DNA of 64,000 nucleotides. Source: Egibacteraceae bacterium. Lineage in GTDB: Bacteria > Actinomycetota > Nitriliruptoria > Euzebyales > Egibacteraceae. The notes beneath the pieces were generated by a model. That model did no database searches, had not been told where the DNA came from, and saw nothing but the letters and a program-made list of their open reading frames with translations. Numbering within the stretch: the stretch's first letter is position 1; every line of letters starts with the position of its first letter. Shown in pieces: positions 26,830 through 35,952 of the stretch. The stretch covers positions 1 to 64,000 of the forward strand of contig JAUJNX010000010.1 in NCBI GenBank assembly GCA_030447925.1, written 5' to 3'. The position numbers and the translations under genes were made by a program.

Positions 26830-27645
26830 GTGACGGCCACGGCCGACCGCAGGCGGGAGTACGTCGGCGAGGAGATGACCCTCGTCGAGCACCTCCGCGA
26901 GCTGCGCACGCGCCTCATCCGCTCGGCGATCGCCATCGCGGTCGGCTTCGTGCTGGGCTTCATCCTCCACGACCAGGTCATCAACCTGCTGAAGGCGCCC
27001 TACTGCAGCCTGCCGGAGGACGTCCGGCAGAGCGCGCTCGACGGCGCCACCGAGTCCTGCGCGCTGGTGTCGCTGACGCCCGCGGGCGCGTTCCTGTTCA
27101 GCATCAAGGCCGCCGCCGTCGTCGCGATCCTGGTGGCCGCGCCCGTCGTCGCCTACCAGATCCTGCGCTTCGTCGCGCCGGGGCTGCGGCCGATCGAGCG
27201 CCAGTACTCCATCCCGTTCGTCATCGCGACGTTCCTGCTGTTCCTCGCGGGCGCGGCGGTCAGCTTCTACGTCCTGCCGCAGGGCCTGGCGTTCCTGCTG
27301 AACTTCAACGAAGAGATCGTGTCGGTGCTGGACGCCAACGCCTACATGTCGTTCGTGCTCACCACGATGATCGGGTTCGGGATCTCCTTCGAGTTCCCGC
27401 TGGTCCTCATCGTGCTGTCGTTCGCCGGGCTGGTCACGTCCAAGGGACTGCGGGAGGCGCGCCGGTACTTCATCTTCGGCGCCTTCGTGCTCGCCGCGGT
27501 GGTGACGCCGGGGCAGGACATCATCACCCTGACCATCCTCGGCGGGATCCTGACGGTGTTCTTCGAGATCGCCGTGATCGCGGCCTGGCTCATCGAGCGG
27601 CGGCGGGCGCGGGCGGCGGCGCGACTGGGCACAGTGGGGGCGTGA
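26830..27645 (+). CDS. tatC: Sec-independent translocase subunit TatC
   Basis: 271 residues with six membrane segments. The N-terminal MTLVEHLRELRTRLI contains the conserved signal-recognition Glu/Arg pair, and FEFPLVLIVLSFAGLV and VVTPGQDIITL are TatC hallmarks. It is the twin-arginine receptor that exports folded proteins with TatA. GTG 26830 follows GGGGGGAGGG. The stop overlaps the helicase GTG. Confidence 0.96.
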   Translation: MTATADRRREYVGEEMTLVEHLRELRTRLIRSAIAIAVGFVLGFILHDQVINLLKAPYCSLPEDVRQSALDGATESCALVSLTPAGAFLFSIKAAAVVAILVAAPVVAYQILRFVAPGLRPIERQYSIPFVIATFLLFLAGAAVSFYVLPQGLAFLLNFNEEIVSVLDANAYMSFVLTTMIGFGISFEFPLVLIVLSFAGLVTSKGLREARRYFIFGAFVLAAVVTPGQDIITLTILGGILTVFFEIAVIAAWLIERRRARAAARLGTVGA

Positions 27646-30401
27646 CCACCGCGCTCGACCGCTTCGCCCTGGGGTACCCCTTCGGCCTCGACGACTTCCA
27701 GGTCGCCGGCATCACCGCCCTCGTGGAGGGCCGCTCCTGCCTCGTGGCCGCCCCCACCGGGGCCGGCAAGACCGTGGTCGGCGAGTTCGCCGTCTGGCAG
27801 GCGCTGGACCAGGGCGGCAAGTGCTTCTACACGACGCCCATCAAGGCGCTGTCGAACCAGAAGTACAACGACCTCGTGCGCCGCCACGGGGCCCGCCAGG
27901 TCGGGCTGCTGACCGGCGACAACGTCGTGAACGGCGACGCGCCCATCGTGGTCATGACCACCGAGGTCCTGCGCAACATGCTCTACGAGGGCTCCCGCGC
28001 CATGGTCGGCCTGCAGGCCGTCGTGCTCGACGAGGTCCACTACCTCGCCGACCGCGAGCGCGGGGCGGTGTGGGAGGAGGTCATCATCCAGCTGCCCCCC
28101 TCGGTGCAGCTGGCCTGCCTCTCGGCGACGGTCAGCAACGCCGAGGACTTCGGCGCCTGGCTCGCCAGCGTCCGCGACAGCTGCGACGTGGTCATCTCCG
28201 AGCTGCGCCCGGTCCCGCTGGAGCACTCCTACGCGGTCAACGACAAGCTCTACCCGACGTTCGTCCGCGGTGGCGGCAAGTCGGGGCGCAAGCCCAGCGC
28301 GGCGGAGCAGACCGCGGCGCGCCAGGCCCGCGCCGGCGTCCCCAACCCCGACGTGCTCATGCTGGAGCGCCGAGCGGGGGTGACCGCGCGCGGGCGGCGG
28401 GGGCGCCCGCAGCAGACCGGCGTGCGCCTGCGCCCGCCCCTGCGCGCCGACGTCGTGCGCACCCTCGCGGCGCGCGACTGGCTGCCGGCGATCTACTTCA
28501 TCTTCTCCCGCGACGGCTGCAACGACGCCGTCCGCCAGCTGGTGGACAGCGGCGTGCGCCTGACCACCCGCGAGGAGCAGGCGGCGATCCGCAAGCTCGT
28601 CGACGAGCACACCGCCGACCTGCCCCCCGACGACCTGGAGGTCCTGGGCTACGGCCCGTGGGCCGCGGCGCTGGAGCAGGGCGTGGCCGCCCACCATGCC
28701 GGCATGGTCCCGGTGTTCAAGGAGACCGTCGAGGAGCTGTTCGTCCTCGGCCTGGTGAAGGTCTGCTTCGCGACGGAGACGCTGGCGCTGGGCATCAACA
28801 TGCCCGCGCGCACCGTCGTCATCGAGCGGCTGGAGAAGTGGAACGGGGTCCGCCACGAGCTGCTCACCCCCGGCCAGTTCACCCAGCTGACCGGCCGGGC
28901 GGGGCGCCGCGGGCTGGACCCCATCGGCCACGCGGTCGTGCTCTACCAGCGCGACGTGGACTTCCCGACCGTGGCGTCGCTCGTCGGCCGGCGCGTCGAC
29001 CCGCTGCACTCCAGCTTCGCGCCGTCCTACAACATGGCCGTCAACCTCCTGCGCCGCCACGACCGCGCGGACGCCGAGGCGCTGCTCGCGCGGTCGTTCG
29101 CGCAGTTCGAGGCCGACGCGCGGGTGGCCGGCGACGAGCGGCGCCTGGCCGACAACCGCCGCGCGCTGGACGGCTACGCCGGGAACCTGCACTCCGACCG
29201 CGGCGACTTCGCGGAGTACTGGGCCCTGCGCCGCGAGCTGTCCCGGGTCGAGACCGAGGGCGCGGGCAACCGGCGCCGCGAGGCCCGCGAGGCGCTGGTC
29301 CAGGGCGTCGCCCGGCTGCGGCCCGGCGACGTCGTCGCGCTGCCGCGCGGCGGGGACACCCCCGACCTCGCGGCCATCGTCGCCCGCTCGGTGTCGGACT
29401 CCGGCACGCCGCTGGCCTCCGCGGTCACGCTGGACCGCAAGCTCGTGCGCCTGGGGCCGCGCGAGTTCCTCGCCCCGCCGCGCAAGGTCGGCTGGGTCGT
29501 GCTGCCCAGCTCCGGCGGGCCGCGCCAGGCCGACTACCGCAAGGCGGTCGCCAACGCCCTGCGCCGCCTGGACCCGCCCGACCCCGACCCGCTCCTGGAC
29601 GAGGGCGAGGCCGCGGGCGGGAACGGCGACGGGAGCGGCGACCCCGCCGCGGCCCGCGCCGCCGCGCTGCGCCGCGAGCTGCGCGACCACCCGGTCCACC
29701 AGGACCCCGCCCTGCGCGACATCGAGGTCTGGGCCCACCGCCACGACGCGCTGGCCGCCGACACCGAGAAGCTGGCGCGGGGCGTCCGCCGTCGCAGCGG
29801 GTCGCTGGTCCGCCAGTTCGACCGCATCCTCGGCGTCCTGACCGACCTCGGCTACCTCACCGACGACGCCGAGCGCCCGGTCCCGACCCGCGACGGCCTG
29901 CGCCTGGCGGGCCTCTACGCCGAGACCGACCTGGTGCTCGCCGAGGCCCTGCGCCGCGGGGTGTTCGACGGGCTCGACACCCCGGAGCTGGCGGGCGTCG
30001 CCAGCGTGTTCGTCTTCCAGACCCGCGCGAAGGAGCCCGCGACCCCGCGCCTGCCGACCCCGGCGACGCGCGACGCGGTCGCCGACATCGCCGCCATCTG
30101 GCGGGAGGTCGCCGCGCGTGAGGAGGCGGCCTCGCTGCCGGTGACCCGGACCCCGGACGCGGGGTTCGTCGAGGCCGTGTCGCGCTGGTCCGCGGGCGCG
30201 GAGCTGGAGGACGCCCTGGCGGGGGCCGACATGACCGCCGGCGACTTCGTCCGCGCCACCAAGCAGGTCGCCGACCTGCTCCGCCAGATCCGCGACGCGA
30301 CGGCGGGGGACCCGGACCCGGAGCTGGCGGACCTGGGGGAGCGGGCCCGCACCGCCGCGCGCAGCCTGGTCCGCGGCGTCGTCGCCTACACGGGCATGTG
30401 A
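27642..30401 (+). CDS. helY: Ski2/HelY-type superfamily 2 RNA helicase
   Basis: 919 residues. Walker A is APTGAGKT near residue 37, motif II LDEVHYLAD near 130, motif III SATVSN, and motif VI QLTGRAGRRGLD near 415, which fits the Ski2/Mtr4 group. A variable insert RGGGKSGRKP lies before the second RecA domain, and the C-terminal region from about 740 matches the DSHCT-type domain. The tatA-tatC-helY order is conserved in actinobacteria. Likely role: RNA remodelling or processing. GTG 27642 overlaps tatC (GTGA). Confidence 0.9.
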   Translation: MTTALDRFALGYPFGLDDFQVAGITALVEGRSCLVAAPTGAGKTVVGEFAVWQALDQGGKCFYTTPIKALSNQKYNDLVRRHGARQVGLLTGDNVVNGDAPIVVMTTEVLRNMLYEGSRAMVGLQAVVLDEVHYLADRERGAVWEEVIIQLPPSVQLACLSATVSNAEDFGAWLASVRDSCDVVISELRPVPLEHSYAVNDKLYPTFVRGGGKSGRKPSAAEQTAARQARAGVPNPDVLMLERRAGVTARGRRGRPQQTGVRLRPPLRADVVRTLAARDWLPAIYFIFSRDGCNDAVRQLVDSGVRLTTREEQAAIRKLVDEHTADLPPDDLEVLGYGPWAAALEQGVAAHHAGMVPVFKETVEELFVLGLVKVCFATETLALGINMPARTVVIERLEKWNGVRHELLTPGQFTQLTGRAGRRGLDPIGHAVVLYQRDVDFPTVASLVGRRVDPLHSSFAPSYNMAVNLLRRHDRADAEALLARSFAQFEADARVAGDERRLADNRRALDGYAGNLHSDRGDFAEYWALRRELSRVETEGAGNRRREAREALVQGVARLRPGDVVALPRGGDTPDLAAIVARSVSDSGTPLASAVTLDRKLVRLGPREFLAPPRKVGWVVLPSSGGPRQADYRKAVANALRRLDPPDPDPLLDEGEAAGGNGDGSGDPAAARAAALRRELRDHPVHQDPALRDIEVWAHRHDALAADTEKLARGVRRRSGSLVRQFDRILGVLTDLGYLTDDAERPVPTRDGLRLAGLYAETDLVLAEALRRGVFDGLDTPELAGVASVFVFQTRAKEPATPRLPTPATRDAVADIAAIWREVAAREEAASLPVTRTPDAGFVEAVSRWSAGAELEDALAGADMTAGDFVRATKQVADLLRQIRDATAGDPDPELADLGERARTAARSLVRGVVAYTGM

Positions 30402-31314
30402 TGGCCGCGCTGGGGACCCCCCTGCTGGTCGTGGACCGCCCGCCCGGCCGGCCGCGGCCGGTTCGCGGCCCGCCGACGTCGTCGCCGAGCTGCGCCGCCT
30501 GGGCGCCGACGCGGACCTCGTGGCGACCCGCGACCCGGCCGCCGAGGTCCGCCGCGCCGTCGCGGCGGGGCGGCGCTACCTGATCGTCGCCGGCGACGAC
30601 GGCTCGGTCGCCGACGCGGTCGCGGCGGTCGTGGACCCGCAGGGCGCGGCCCCCGACGTGGTGCTGGGCCTGGCCACCGGGGGGGAGAGCGACTTCGCCC
30701 GCAGCTTCGGGCTGGACCGCGACGCGCGGCTGCTGGCCCGCCAGCTCGTCACCGACGCCGAGCTCACCGTCGACGTCGGCCAGGTCACCTGCGCCGGTCC
30801 CGGCGGCGCGGAGCGGTCGCGGCTGTTCGTCAACGTCGCCCAGGTCGGCTACGGCGGGGAGTTGGCCCGCCGCGCGCGGCGGCTGCGGGCCCTGGGCCGG
30901 GCGGGGACCCTGCTGGCCGCGTGGGGGGCGATCGCGGCCACCCGGCGCACGCCGGTTTCGGTGGCGCTGGACCACGACGTCCGCGAGGTCGAGGTCAGCG
31001 ATGTGGTCGTCGCCAACGGCCAGTTCTTCCAGCGCGGGATGAAGATCGCCCCGCGGGCGCTGCCCGACGACGCGCGCTTCAACGTGCAGCTGTTCGTCGG
31101 CCCGCCGTCGCAGGTGTTCCTGGGGACCCCGCGGATCCTGCGCGGCGAGCACCTGCCCGACCCCCAGATCGCCGAGTACCAGTCGGGGACCGTGTCGGTG
31201 ACCGCGGGCGGGACGGGCGACCGGCCGCTGGCGGTCGAGGCCGACGGCCGCTGGGTGGGGCGCACGCCCGCCACCTTCACCCTGCGGCCGAAGGCCCTCC
31301 GCCTGAAGCTCTGA
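30401..31314 (+). CDS. Diacylglycerol/lipid kinase-like protein (single-base frameshift)
   Basis: ATG 30401 overlaps the helicase stop. The first 22 codons and the rest join near 30466-30475 if one G is missing, restoring a DVVAELRRLGADADLV helix and a 304-residue protein. The kinase glycine loop reads VAGDDGSVADAV in place of the usual GGDGT, and VAQVGYGGELARRAR and NGQFFQRGMKIAP are typical of the DAGK family C-terminal domain. It may phosphorylate a lipid alcohol, but the changed nucleotide loop makes activity uncertain. Confidence 0.72.
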
Positions 31315-31320
31315 CCGCGG

Positions 31321-32127
31321 TCAGCCCCGGCTGGTGTCGTGGGCGATGTCGCGGTCCCCGCGCGCCTGCAGCGGGCGGTTGTTCGCCTCGATGATGCCGC
31401 TGAAGGCCGCGAGCTGGGCGGCGGACACCTCGATCGGGGTGTCGAGGACGAACCAGCTCACCCCCTCGGTGCACGGCGGTGTGGTCAGCGACCCGTCGTA
31501 GCGGTAGGTGGTGCGCTGCTCGGGCAGGACGCGGGAGGGGTCGAAGCCCTCCACCTGGGCGGTCGCGTCCAGCTCGGCCGGCAGTGCGTCGAAGACGGGG
31601 GCGAGCACCGCGCTGCTGGCGCCCTCGCGCAGCAGCACCGCCACGACCGCGAGGCCGCCGGCCTCGTCGCGGTGGACCAGGTGCAGCTCGCCCGCGAACT
31701 GCTCTCCGTCGATGGTGTGCTCGCTGGGCTCGTGGAAGTGGAACTGGAGAAGGTCGTAGCGGTCGCCCTCCACCTGGATGGAGCTGCCCGCGGGCTGGTT
31801 CACCTGGATGGTGTGCCCGGTGTCGACCAGCTCCACGTCGCCGGCCCGGTAGTCGAAGACGATGTCGGCGAGGTCGGCGTCGTCGGCGTCGACGAGGTCG
31901 ATCGGCGACTGGGCGCTGCCGTCGGCGCAGGCCGTGTACTCGGGGCTGAGGTCACCCCAGGCGTCGGGGCCGTTGGCGCCGGTGTAGGTGAACGCGGGCT
32001 CGGCGGGCTCGGCGGAGGCGGGGACGTCCTCGGCGGCCGGCTCGGCCGCGGGGCGGCCGCAGGAGGCCAGGACGACGACGATGAGCAGGATGGCGGGTAC
32101 GGAGGTGGCGCGGTGCAGGCGTGACAT
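31321..32127 (-). CDS. Alpha-class carbonic anhydrase, exported lipoprotein
   Basis: 268 residues. A signal peptide ends in lipobox LASC (Cys23), then an Ala/Glu/Pro linker, then the alpha-CA domain: WGDLSPEYTACADGSAQSPI, zinc ligands in LQFHFHEPSEH (first two His) and ELHLVH (third), and the terminal block TTYRYDGSLTTPPCTEGVSW. It interconverts CO2 and bicarbonate outside the membrane. A hairpin lies upstream. Convergent with the lipid-kinase gene, six bases apart. Confidence 0.93.
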   Translation of the reverse strand: MSRLHRATSVPAILLIVVVLASCGRPAAEPAAEDVPASAEPAEPAFTYTGANGPDAWGDLSPEYTACADGSAQSPIDLVDADDADLADIVFDYRAGDVELVDTGHTIQVNQPAGSSIQVEGDRYDLLQFHFHEPSEHTIDGEQFAGELHLVHRDEAGGLAVVAVLLREGASSAVLAPVFDALPAELDATAQVEGFDPSRVLPEQRTTYRYDGSLTTPPCTEGVSWFVLDTPIEVSAAQLAAFSGIIEANNRPLQARGDRDIAHDTSRG

Positions 32128-32227
32128 GGGGGTGCTCCTTCGCAGGCTGCGGCAACGGCGCGTGCGCGGCGGAGCGGGGCTCGCGAGGGCGGCCGGGTGA
32201 CGGGCACGCGGCGCGCAGCGGATCGGA

Positions 32228-32251
32228 CCGCCGTCCTGCGCAGGACGGCGG
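32228..32251 (-). terminator. Perfect 24-base palindrome, likely terminator
   Basis: CCGCCGTCCTGC is followed directly by its reverse complement, located just 3' of the gene ending at 32269 and upstream of the carbonic anhydrase start. Confidence 0.5.
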
Positions 32252-32268
32252 GGCGGTCCGGGAGCCCC

Positions 32269-32589
32269 CTAGGCGGGCGGCCCGTGCGGAGGGCGGGCGT
32301 CCAGGATGTGGTCCACGGTGCGGTCGGCGCGCAGGGGGAGCGGGCGCGCGATCGCGAGGTGGGACGGTGTCGCGGAGGGGGTGGCGCCGACGGCCCGGTG
32401 CGCGTCGATCAGGCGCAGGGTCAGCGCGGTGCCCGCGCCGGCGAGCAGCAGCGGCGAGCCGGCGGCCAGCACCTCGAGGTCGAGCAGGTCGAGCAGGCCG
32501 ACCAGCACCTCGCCGTCGAGCTGCCACGCGGTCTCGCCCAGCACCAGGTGGGCGGCGAGGAGCACGAGGCCTGCGGCCGCGACCTGCAC
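32269..32589 (-). CDS. Hypothetical small membrane protein
   Basis: 106 residues. Two hydrophobic stretches, GLVLLAAHLVLG (about 6-20) and DLEVLAAGSPLLLAGAGTAL (about 34-55), are followed by a polar tail ending PPHGPPA. No family recognised. The GTG at 32589 is preferred since GGAGG lies at proper spacing; the GTG nine bases upstream would touch that site. Divergent from the M24 peptidase. Confidence 0.45.
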   Translation of the reverse strand: MQVAAAGLVLLAAHLVLGETAWQLDGEVLVGLLDLLDLEVLAAGSPLLLAGAGTALTLRLIDAHRAVGATPSATPSHLAIARPLPLRADRTVDHILDARPPHGPPA

Positions 32590-32733
32590 CTGCCCCACCT
32601 CCTCGCGTCCGACAGCGTTGTCGCCGGGGAGGGTAGCGTCGCCGCGACCCCGCGGCAGGGACCGGTCGATATCCTGCGCTACGGGCGCCCCCTGCCGGGT
32701 TCCCTGCGGATCTCGCTGCTGGAGGCCTCGCGC

Positions 32734-33819
32734 ATGACCATCCTGGACCGGGCCGTCGCGGAGCTGCGGGCGCGCGACCTCGACGCGCTGCTCGTGGGGC
32801 CGGGCGCCGACCTGCGCCACCTCACCGGCTACCACGCGCTGCCGCTGGAGCGGCTCACCCTGCTCGTGGTCCGCGCCGACGGGCGCCACACCCTGGTCGT
32901 GCCGGCGCTGGAGCGGCCGCGGGCCGAGGCGTCGGGGGCGGCGGGCGTCGTGGACCTCGTGGACTGGGGGGAGACGGCCGACCCGTTCGCCGCGGTCCTG
33001 GGCGCCCTGGACGGGTCGCCCGCGCGCCGGTTCGCGGTGGGGGACCGGCTGTGGGCGACCTTCCTGCTCAGCCTCCAGGAGGCGCTGCCCGGCGCCGCCT
33101 GGGTGCGCGGGTCGCAGGTCACCCGTGAGCTGCGCATCCGCAAGACCGCGGCGGAGGTCGACGCGCTGCGCCGCGCCGCCGCGGCCATCGACCGCGTCCA
33201 CGCGCGCGTCCCGGGCCTGCTGGCGCCCGGGCGGACCGAGGCCGAGATCGGCCGCGACATCGCCGCCGCGATCGTCGAGGAGGGCCACCAGGAGGTCAAC
33301 TTCGTCATCGTCGCCTCGGGCCCCAACGGCGCGTCGCCCCACCACGAGACCGGCGACCGGGTGGTCGCGCGCGGGGACGCCGTGGTCGTCGACATCGGCG
33401 GGACCCTGGACGGCTACTGCTCGGACTGCACCCGCGACTACGTGGTCGGGTCGGCGCCGGACGGCTACGCCGACGCGCACGCGGCGCTGGAGGCCGCGCA
33501 GGCTGCGGCCTGCGACGCCGTGCGCCCGGGGGTGACGGCGGCGGCGGTCGACGCGGCCGCCCGCGACGTCCTGGAGGCCGCCGGCTACGGCGCGCACTTC
33601 GTCCACCGCACCGGCCACGGCATCGGGCTGGAGGAGCACGAGGACCCCTACATCGTCGCCGGCAACGACCGGCCGCTGGAGCCGGGCATGGCCTTCTCCG
33701 TCGAGCCCGGCGTCTACCTGCCGGGCCGCTGGGGGATGCGCATCGAGGACATCGTGGTGGTGACCGACGACGGCGGCGAGCGCCTGGACCGCCTCGACCG
33801 CGCGGCGGTGACGGTGTGA
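32734..33819 (+). CDS. Xaa-Pro aminopeptidase-like M24 metallopeptidase
   Basis: 361 residues. The creatinase-like N domain covers about 1-130. The pita-bread M24 domain carries all five metal ligands: Asp in [19 protein letters not shown] (two), His in [15 protein letters not shown], Glu in FSVEPGVY and Glu in MRIEDIVVV. It should remove N-terminal residues before proline, using Mn/Co. GGAGG lies eight bases before ATG 32734. The GTGA overlap with the acyl-CoA dehydrogenase suggests one operon. Confidence 0.87.
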   Translation: MTILDRAVAELRARDLDALLVGPGADLRHLTGYHALPLERLTLLVVRADGRHTLVVPALERPRAEASGAAGVVDLVDWGETADPFAAVLGALDGSPARRFAVGDRLWATFLLSLQEALPGAAWVRGSQVTRELRIRKTAAEVDALRRAAAAIDRVHARVPGLLAPGRTEAEIGRDIAAAIVEEGHQEVNFVIVASGPNGASPHHETGDRVVARGDAVVVDIGGTLDGYCSDCTRDYVVGSAPDGYADAHAALEAAQAAACDAVRPGVTAAAVDAAARDVLEAAGYGAHFVHRTGHGIGLEEHEDPYIVAGNDRPLEPGMAFSVEPGVYLPGRWGMRIEDIVVVTDDGGERLDRLDRAAVTV

Positions 33820-34963
33820 CCGTCGCGCGGCTGGCGCCCGAGCAGCGCGACCTGCTGGACCTCGTCCGCGCCTGGGCGCGCACGGAGGTGGCACCGCGGG
33901 CCGCCGCGTTCGAGGCGGCCCACACCTTCCCGCGCGAGCTGTTCGCCGAGCTCGGGCGGATGGACGTCGCCGGCCTCGGGGTCGCCGAGGAGCACGGCGG
34001 CTCCGCGCAGCCGTCGGCGGTCTCCCTGCGGGTGGTCGAGGAGATCGCCCGCGCCTTCTTGGCCCTGGGCATGGGGCTGTCGGTCCACTGGCTGGCGACC
34101 TGGGCCATCGAGCGCTACGCCGCGGAGGACGTCCGCAAGGAGGTCGTCCCGCTGCTCGCCTCGGGGAGTGGCTGGCCGCCTACTCGCTGTCGGAGGCGGG
34201 CAGCGGGTCCGACGCCGCCGGGCTGGTCACCCGGGCGCGCCGCGACGGCGGTGACTGGGTGATCGACGGGACCAAGGCGTGGGTCACCGACGCGGGCGAG
34301 GCGGACTGCTACGTGGTCATGTGCCGGACCGGGGAGGACCGGACCCGCGGGATCTCCGCGCTGCTGGTCCCCGCCGACACCCCGGGGCTCACGATCGCCT
34401 CGCCGGAGCGCAAGATGGGGCTCTGGGCGTCCCCGACCCGCCAGCTGGTCTTCGACGGGGCGCGGGTCCCCGCGCGCAACCTGCTCGCCGAGGAGGGCCA
34501 AGGGTTCACGGTGGCGATGAGCGCCCTGGACGGCGGGCGGCTGGGCATCGCCGCGTGCGCGGTGGGGCTGGCGGACGCGGCCCTGGGGACCGCGGTGGCC
34601 TACGCCCGCGAGCGCGAGCAGTTCGGCCGGCCCATCGGGGAGTTCCAGGGCGTCGGGTTCCTCCTGGCCGACATGGCCACGGGGGTGGAGGCGGCGCGCG
34701 CGCTGACCTACGAGGCCGCGGACCGCCGCGACCTCGGCCTGCCGTTCTCGCGCCTGGCGTCGATGGCCAAGCTGACGGCGACCGACACCGCGATGCGGGT
34801 CACCACCGACGCGGTGCAGGTGCTGGGCGGCAACGGCTACACCCGCGACTACCCGGTGGAGCGCTGGTTCCGGGAGGCCAAGGTGCTGCAGATCCTGGAG
34901 GGCACGAACCAGGTGCAGCGCATGGTCATCGCCCGCGACCTGCTCCGCCCGCCCCGACCGTGA
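33816..34963 (+). CDS. Acyl-CoA dehydrogenase (single-base frameshift)
   Basis: GTG 33816 overlaps the M24 stop. The N-terminal helical domain stops at VVPLLASG, where GCCTCGGGGAGTGG should have five Gs (about 34163-34167). Repair continues [20 protein letters not shown], the FAD-binding beta domain, giving 382 residues. The C-terminal region has [27 protein letters not shown] and catalytic Glu in [10 protein letters not shown]. It oxidises acyl-CoA to enoyl-CoA and passes electrons to ETF. The substrate chain is unknown. Confidence 0.9.
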
Positions 34964-35289
34964 GCGCGACCGCCAGGGGGGCGCCACGGGACCGGGACGG
35001 TACCACCCTGCGCCGGGCGCTGGCGGCCGGGGTGCTCGTCGCGGTGCTGGTGGGCGGGCCGTTGCTGCTCGCCGGTCTCGTGGGGCCCGACCCCGACCGC
35101 GCGGCCGTCGTGGCGGCGGTGGTCGGGTTCGTCGCGGGCACGTTCGCGGCCGCGCTGTGGCTGCTGGTGGCCGTGGCGCTGGACCTCCTGGCCGGCGAGC
35201 CGCCGGGTGCGCGGCGGGCGCTGTGGACCGGCGCGGCCGTGCTGGTGGCCGTCACCAGTCCCTTCCTGCTGCTGGCGGCGGGCGGCTAG
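34960..35289 (+). CDS. Hypothetical membrane protein
   Basis: 109 residues with three hydrophobic segments (about 20-43, 50-80 and 90-107) and a charged N terminus. No family recognised. GTG 34960 overlaps the acyl-CoA dehydrogenase stop (GTGA). Confidence 0.5.
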   Translation: MSATARGAPRDRDGTTLRRALAAGVLVAVLVGGPLLLAGLVGPDPDRAAVVAAVVGFVAGTFAAALWLLVAVALDLLAGEPPGARRALWTGAAVLVAVTSPFLLLAAGG

Positions 35290-35292
35290 GGT
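35287..35292 (+). promoter_or_regulatory. Leaderless -10 of the RNase H gene
   Basis: TAGGGT ends six bases before ATG 35299. The TAG is also the stop codon of the upstream membrane protein. Confidence 0.45.
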
Positions 35293-35298
35293 CCGCGG

Positions 35299-35952
35299 AT
35301 GGCCACATTCTCCTGCCAGACGTGCGGCAAGCCCTTCTCGGTCCCCAAGGCCACGCTGGACAAGTACCCGGGGTGGACCCCCAAGCAGTGCCGCGACTGC
35401 AAGGGCGGGACCGCCGCCACGACCGCGGGCGGGGGCGCGCGGCCGCGCGGGCGGCGCCCGTCCAAGGTCGAGGAGAACCTCACCGTCGACCAGGTCCTGG
35501 CCAAGTACGACGCCGGACCGGCCGACGGCGTCTTCACCGACGGGTCCGCCGACCCCAACCCGGGCCCGGGCGGCTGGGGCGTGGTCTGGGTGCGCGACGG
35601 CCGGGTGGTGGACCGGGCCCACGGGTCCGAGCCGCACACGACCAACAACCGCATGGAGCTGACCGCGCTGATCCACGCCTACCGCATGGTCCCCCCCGGC
35701 GAGGCGGTGACGGTCTGGACCGACAGCAAGCTGTGCGTCGACACGATCACCACCTGGGCGCCGGGGTGGGCCGCGCGGGGGTGGACGCGCAAGGGCGGTG
35801 ACATCGCCAACCTCGACCTCGTCCAGGAGCTCTACGCGCTGGCCGTGGCCCGCCCCGACATCGAGCTGCGCTGGATCAAGGCGCACAACGGGTCGCGGTG
35901 GAACGAGTACGCCGACGCGCTGGCGACCGCCTGGATGCGGGAGACGGTGTGA
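35299..35952 (+). CDS. rnhA: RNase HI-like protein with N-terminal zinc ribbon
   Basis: 217 residues. Residues 1-40 hold FSCQTCGKPF and CRDCKGG, two CxxC pairs making a zinc ribbon. After a linker, the RNase H core starts near 75: FTDGSADPNPGPGGWG (Asp), NNRMELTAL (Glu), WTDSKLC (Asp) and HNGSRWNEYAD (His and Asp). All catalytic residues are present, so it should cut RNA in RNA-DNA hybrids. The zinc ribbon replaces the hybrid-binding domain seen in other fused RNase H proteins. The stop overlaps the amidohydrolase GTG. Confidence 0.85.
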   Translation: MATFSCQTCGKPFSVPKATLDKYPGWTPKQCRDCKGGTAATTAGGGARPRGRRPSKVEENLTVDQVLAKYDAGPADGVFTDGSADPNPGPGGWGVVWVRDGRVVDRAHGSEPHTTNNRMELTALIHAYRMVPPGEAVTVWTDSKLCVDTITTWAPGWAARGWTRKGGDIANLDLVQELYALAVARPDIELRWIKAHNGSRWNEYADALATAWMRETV

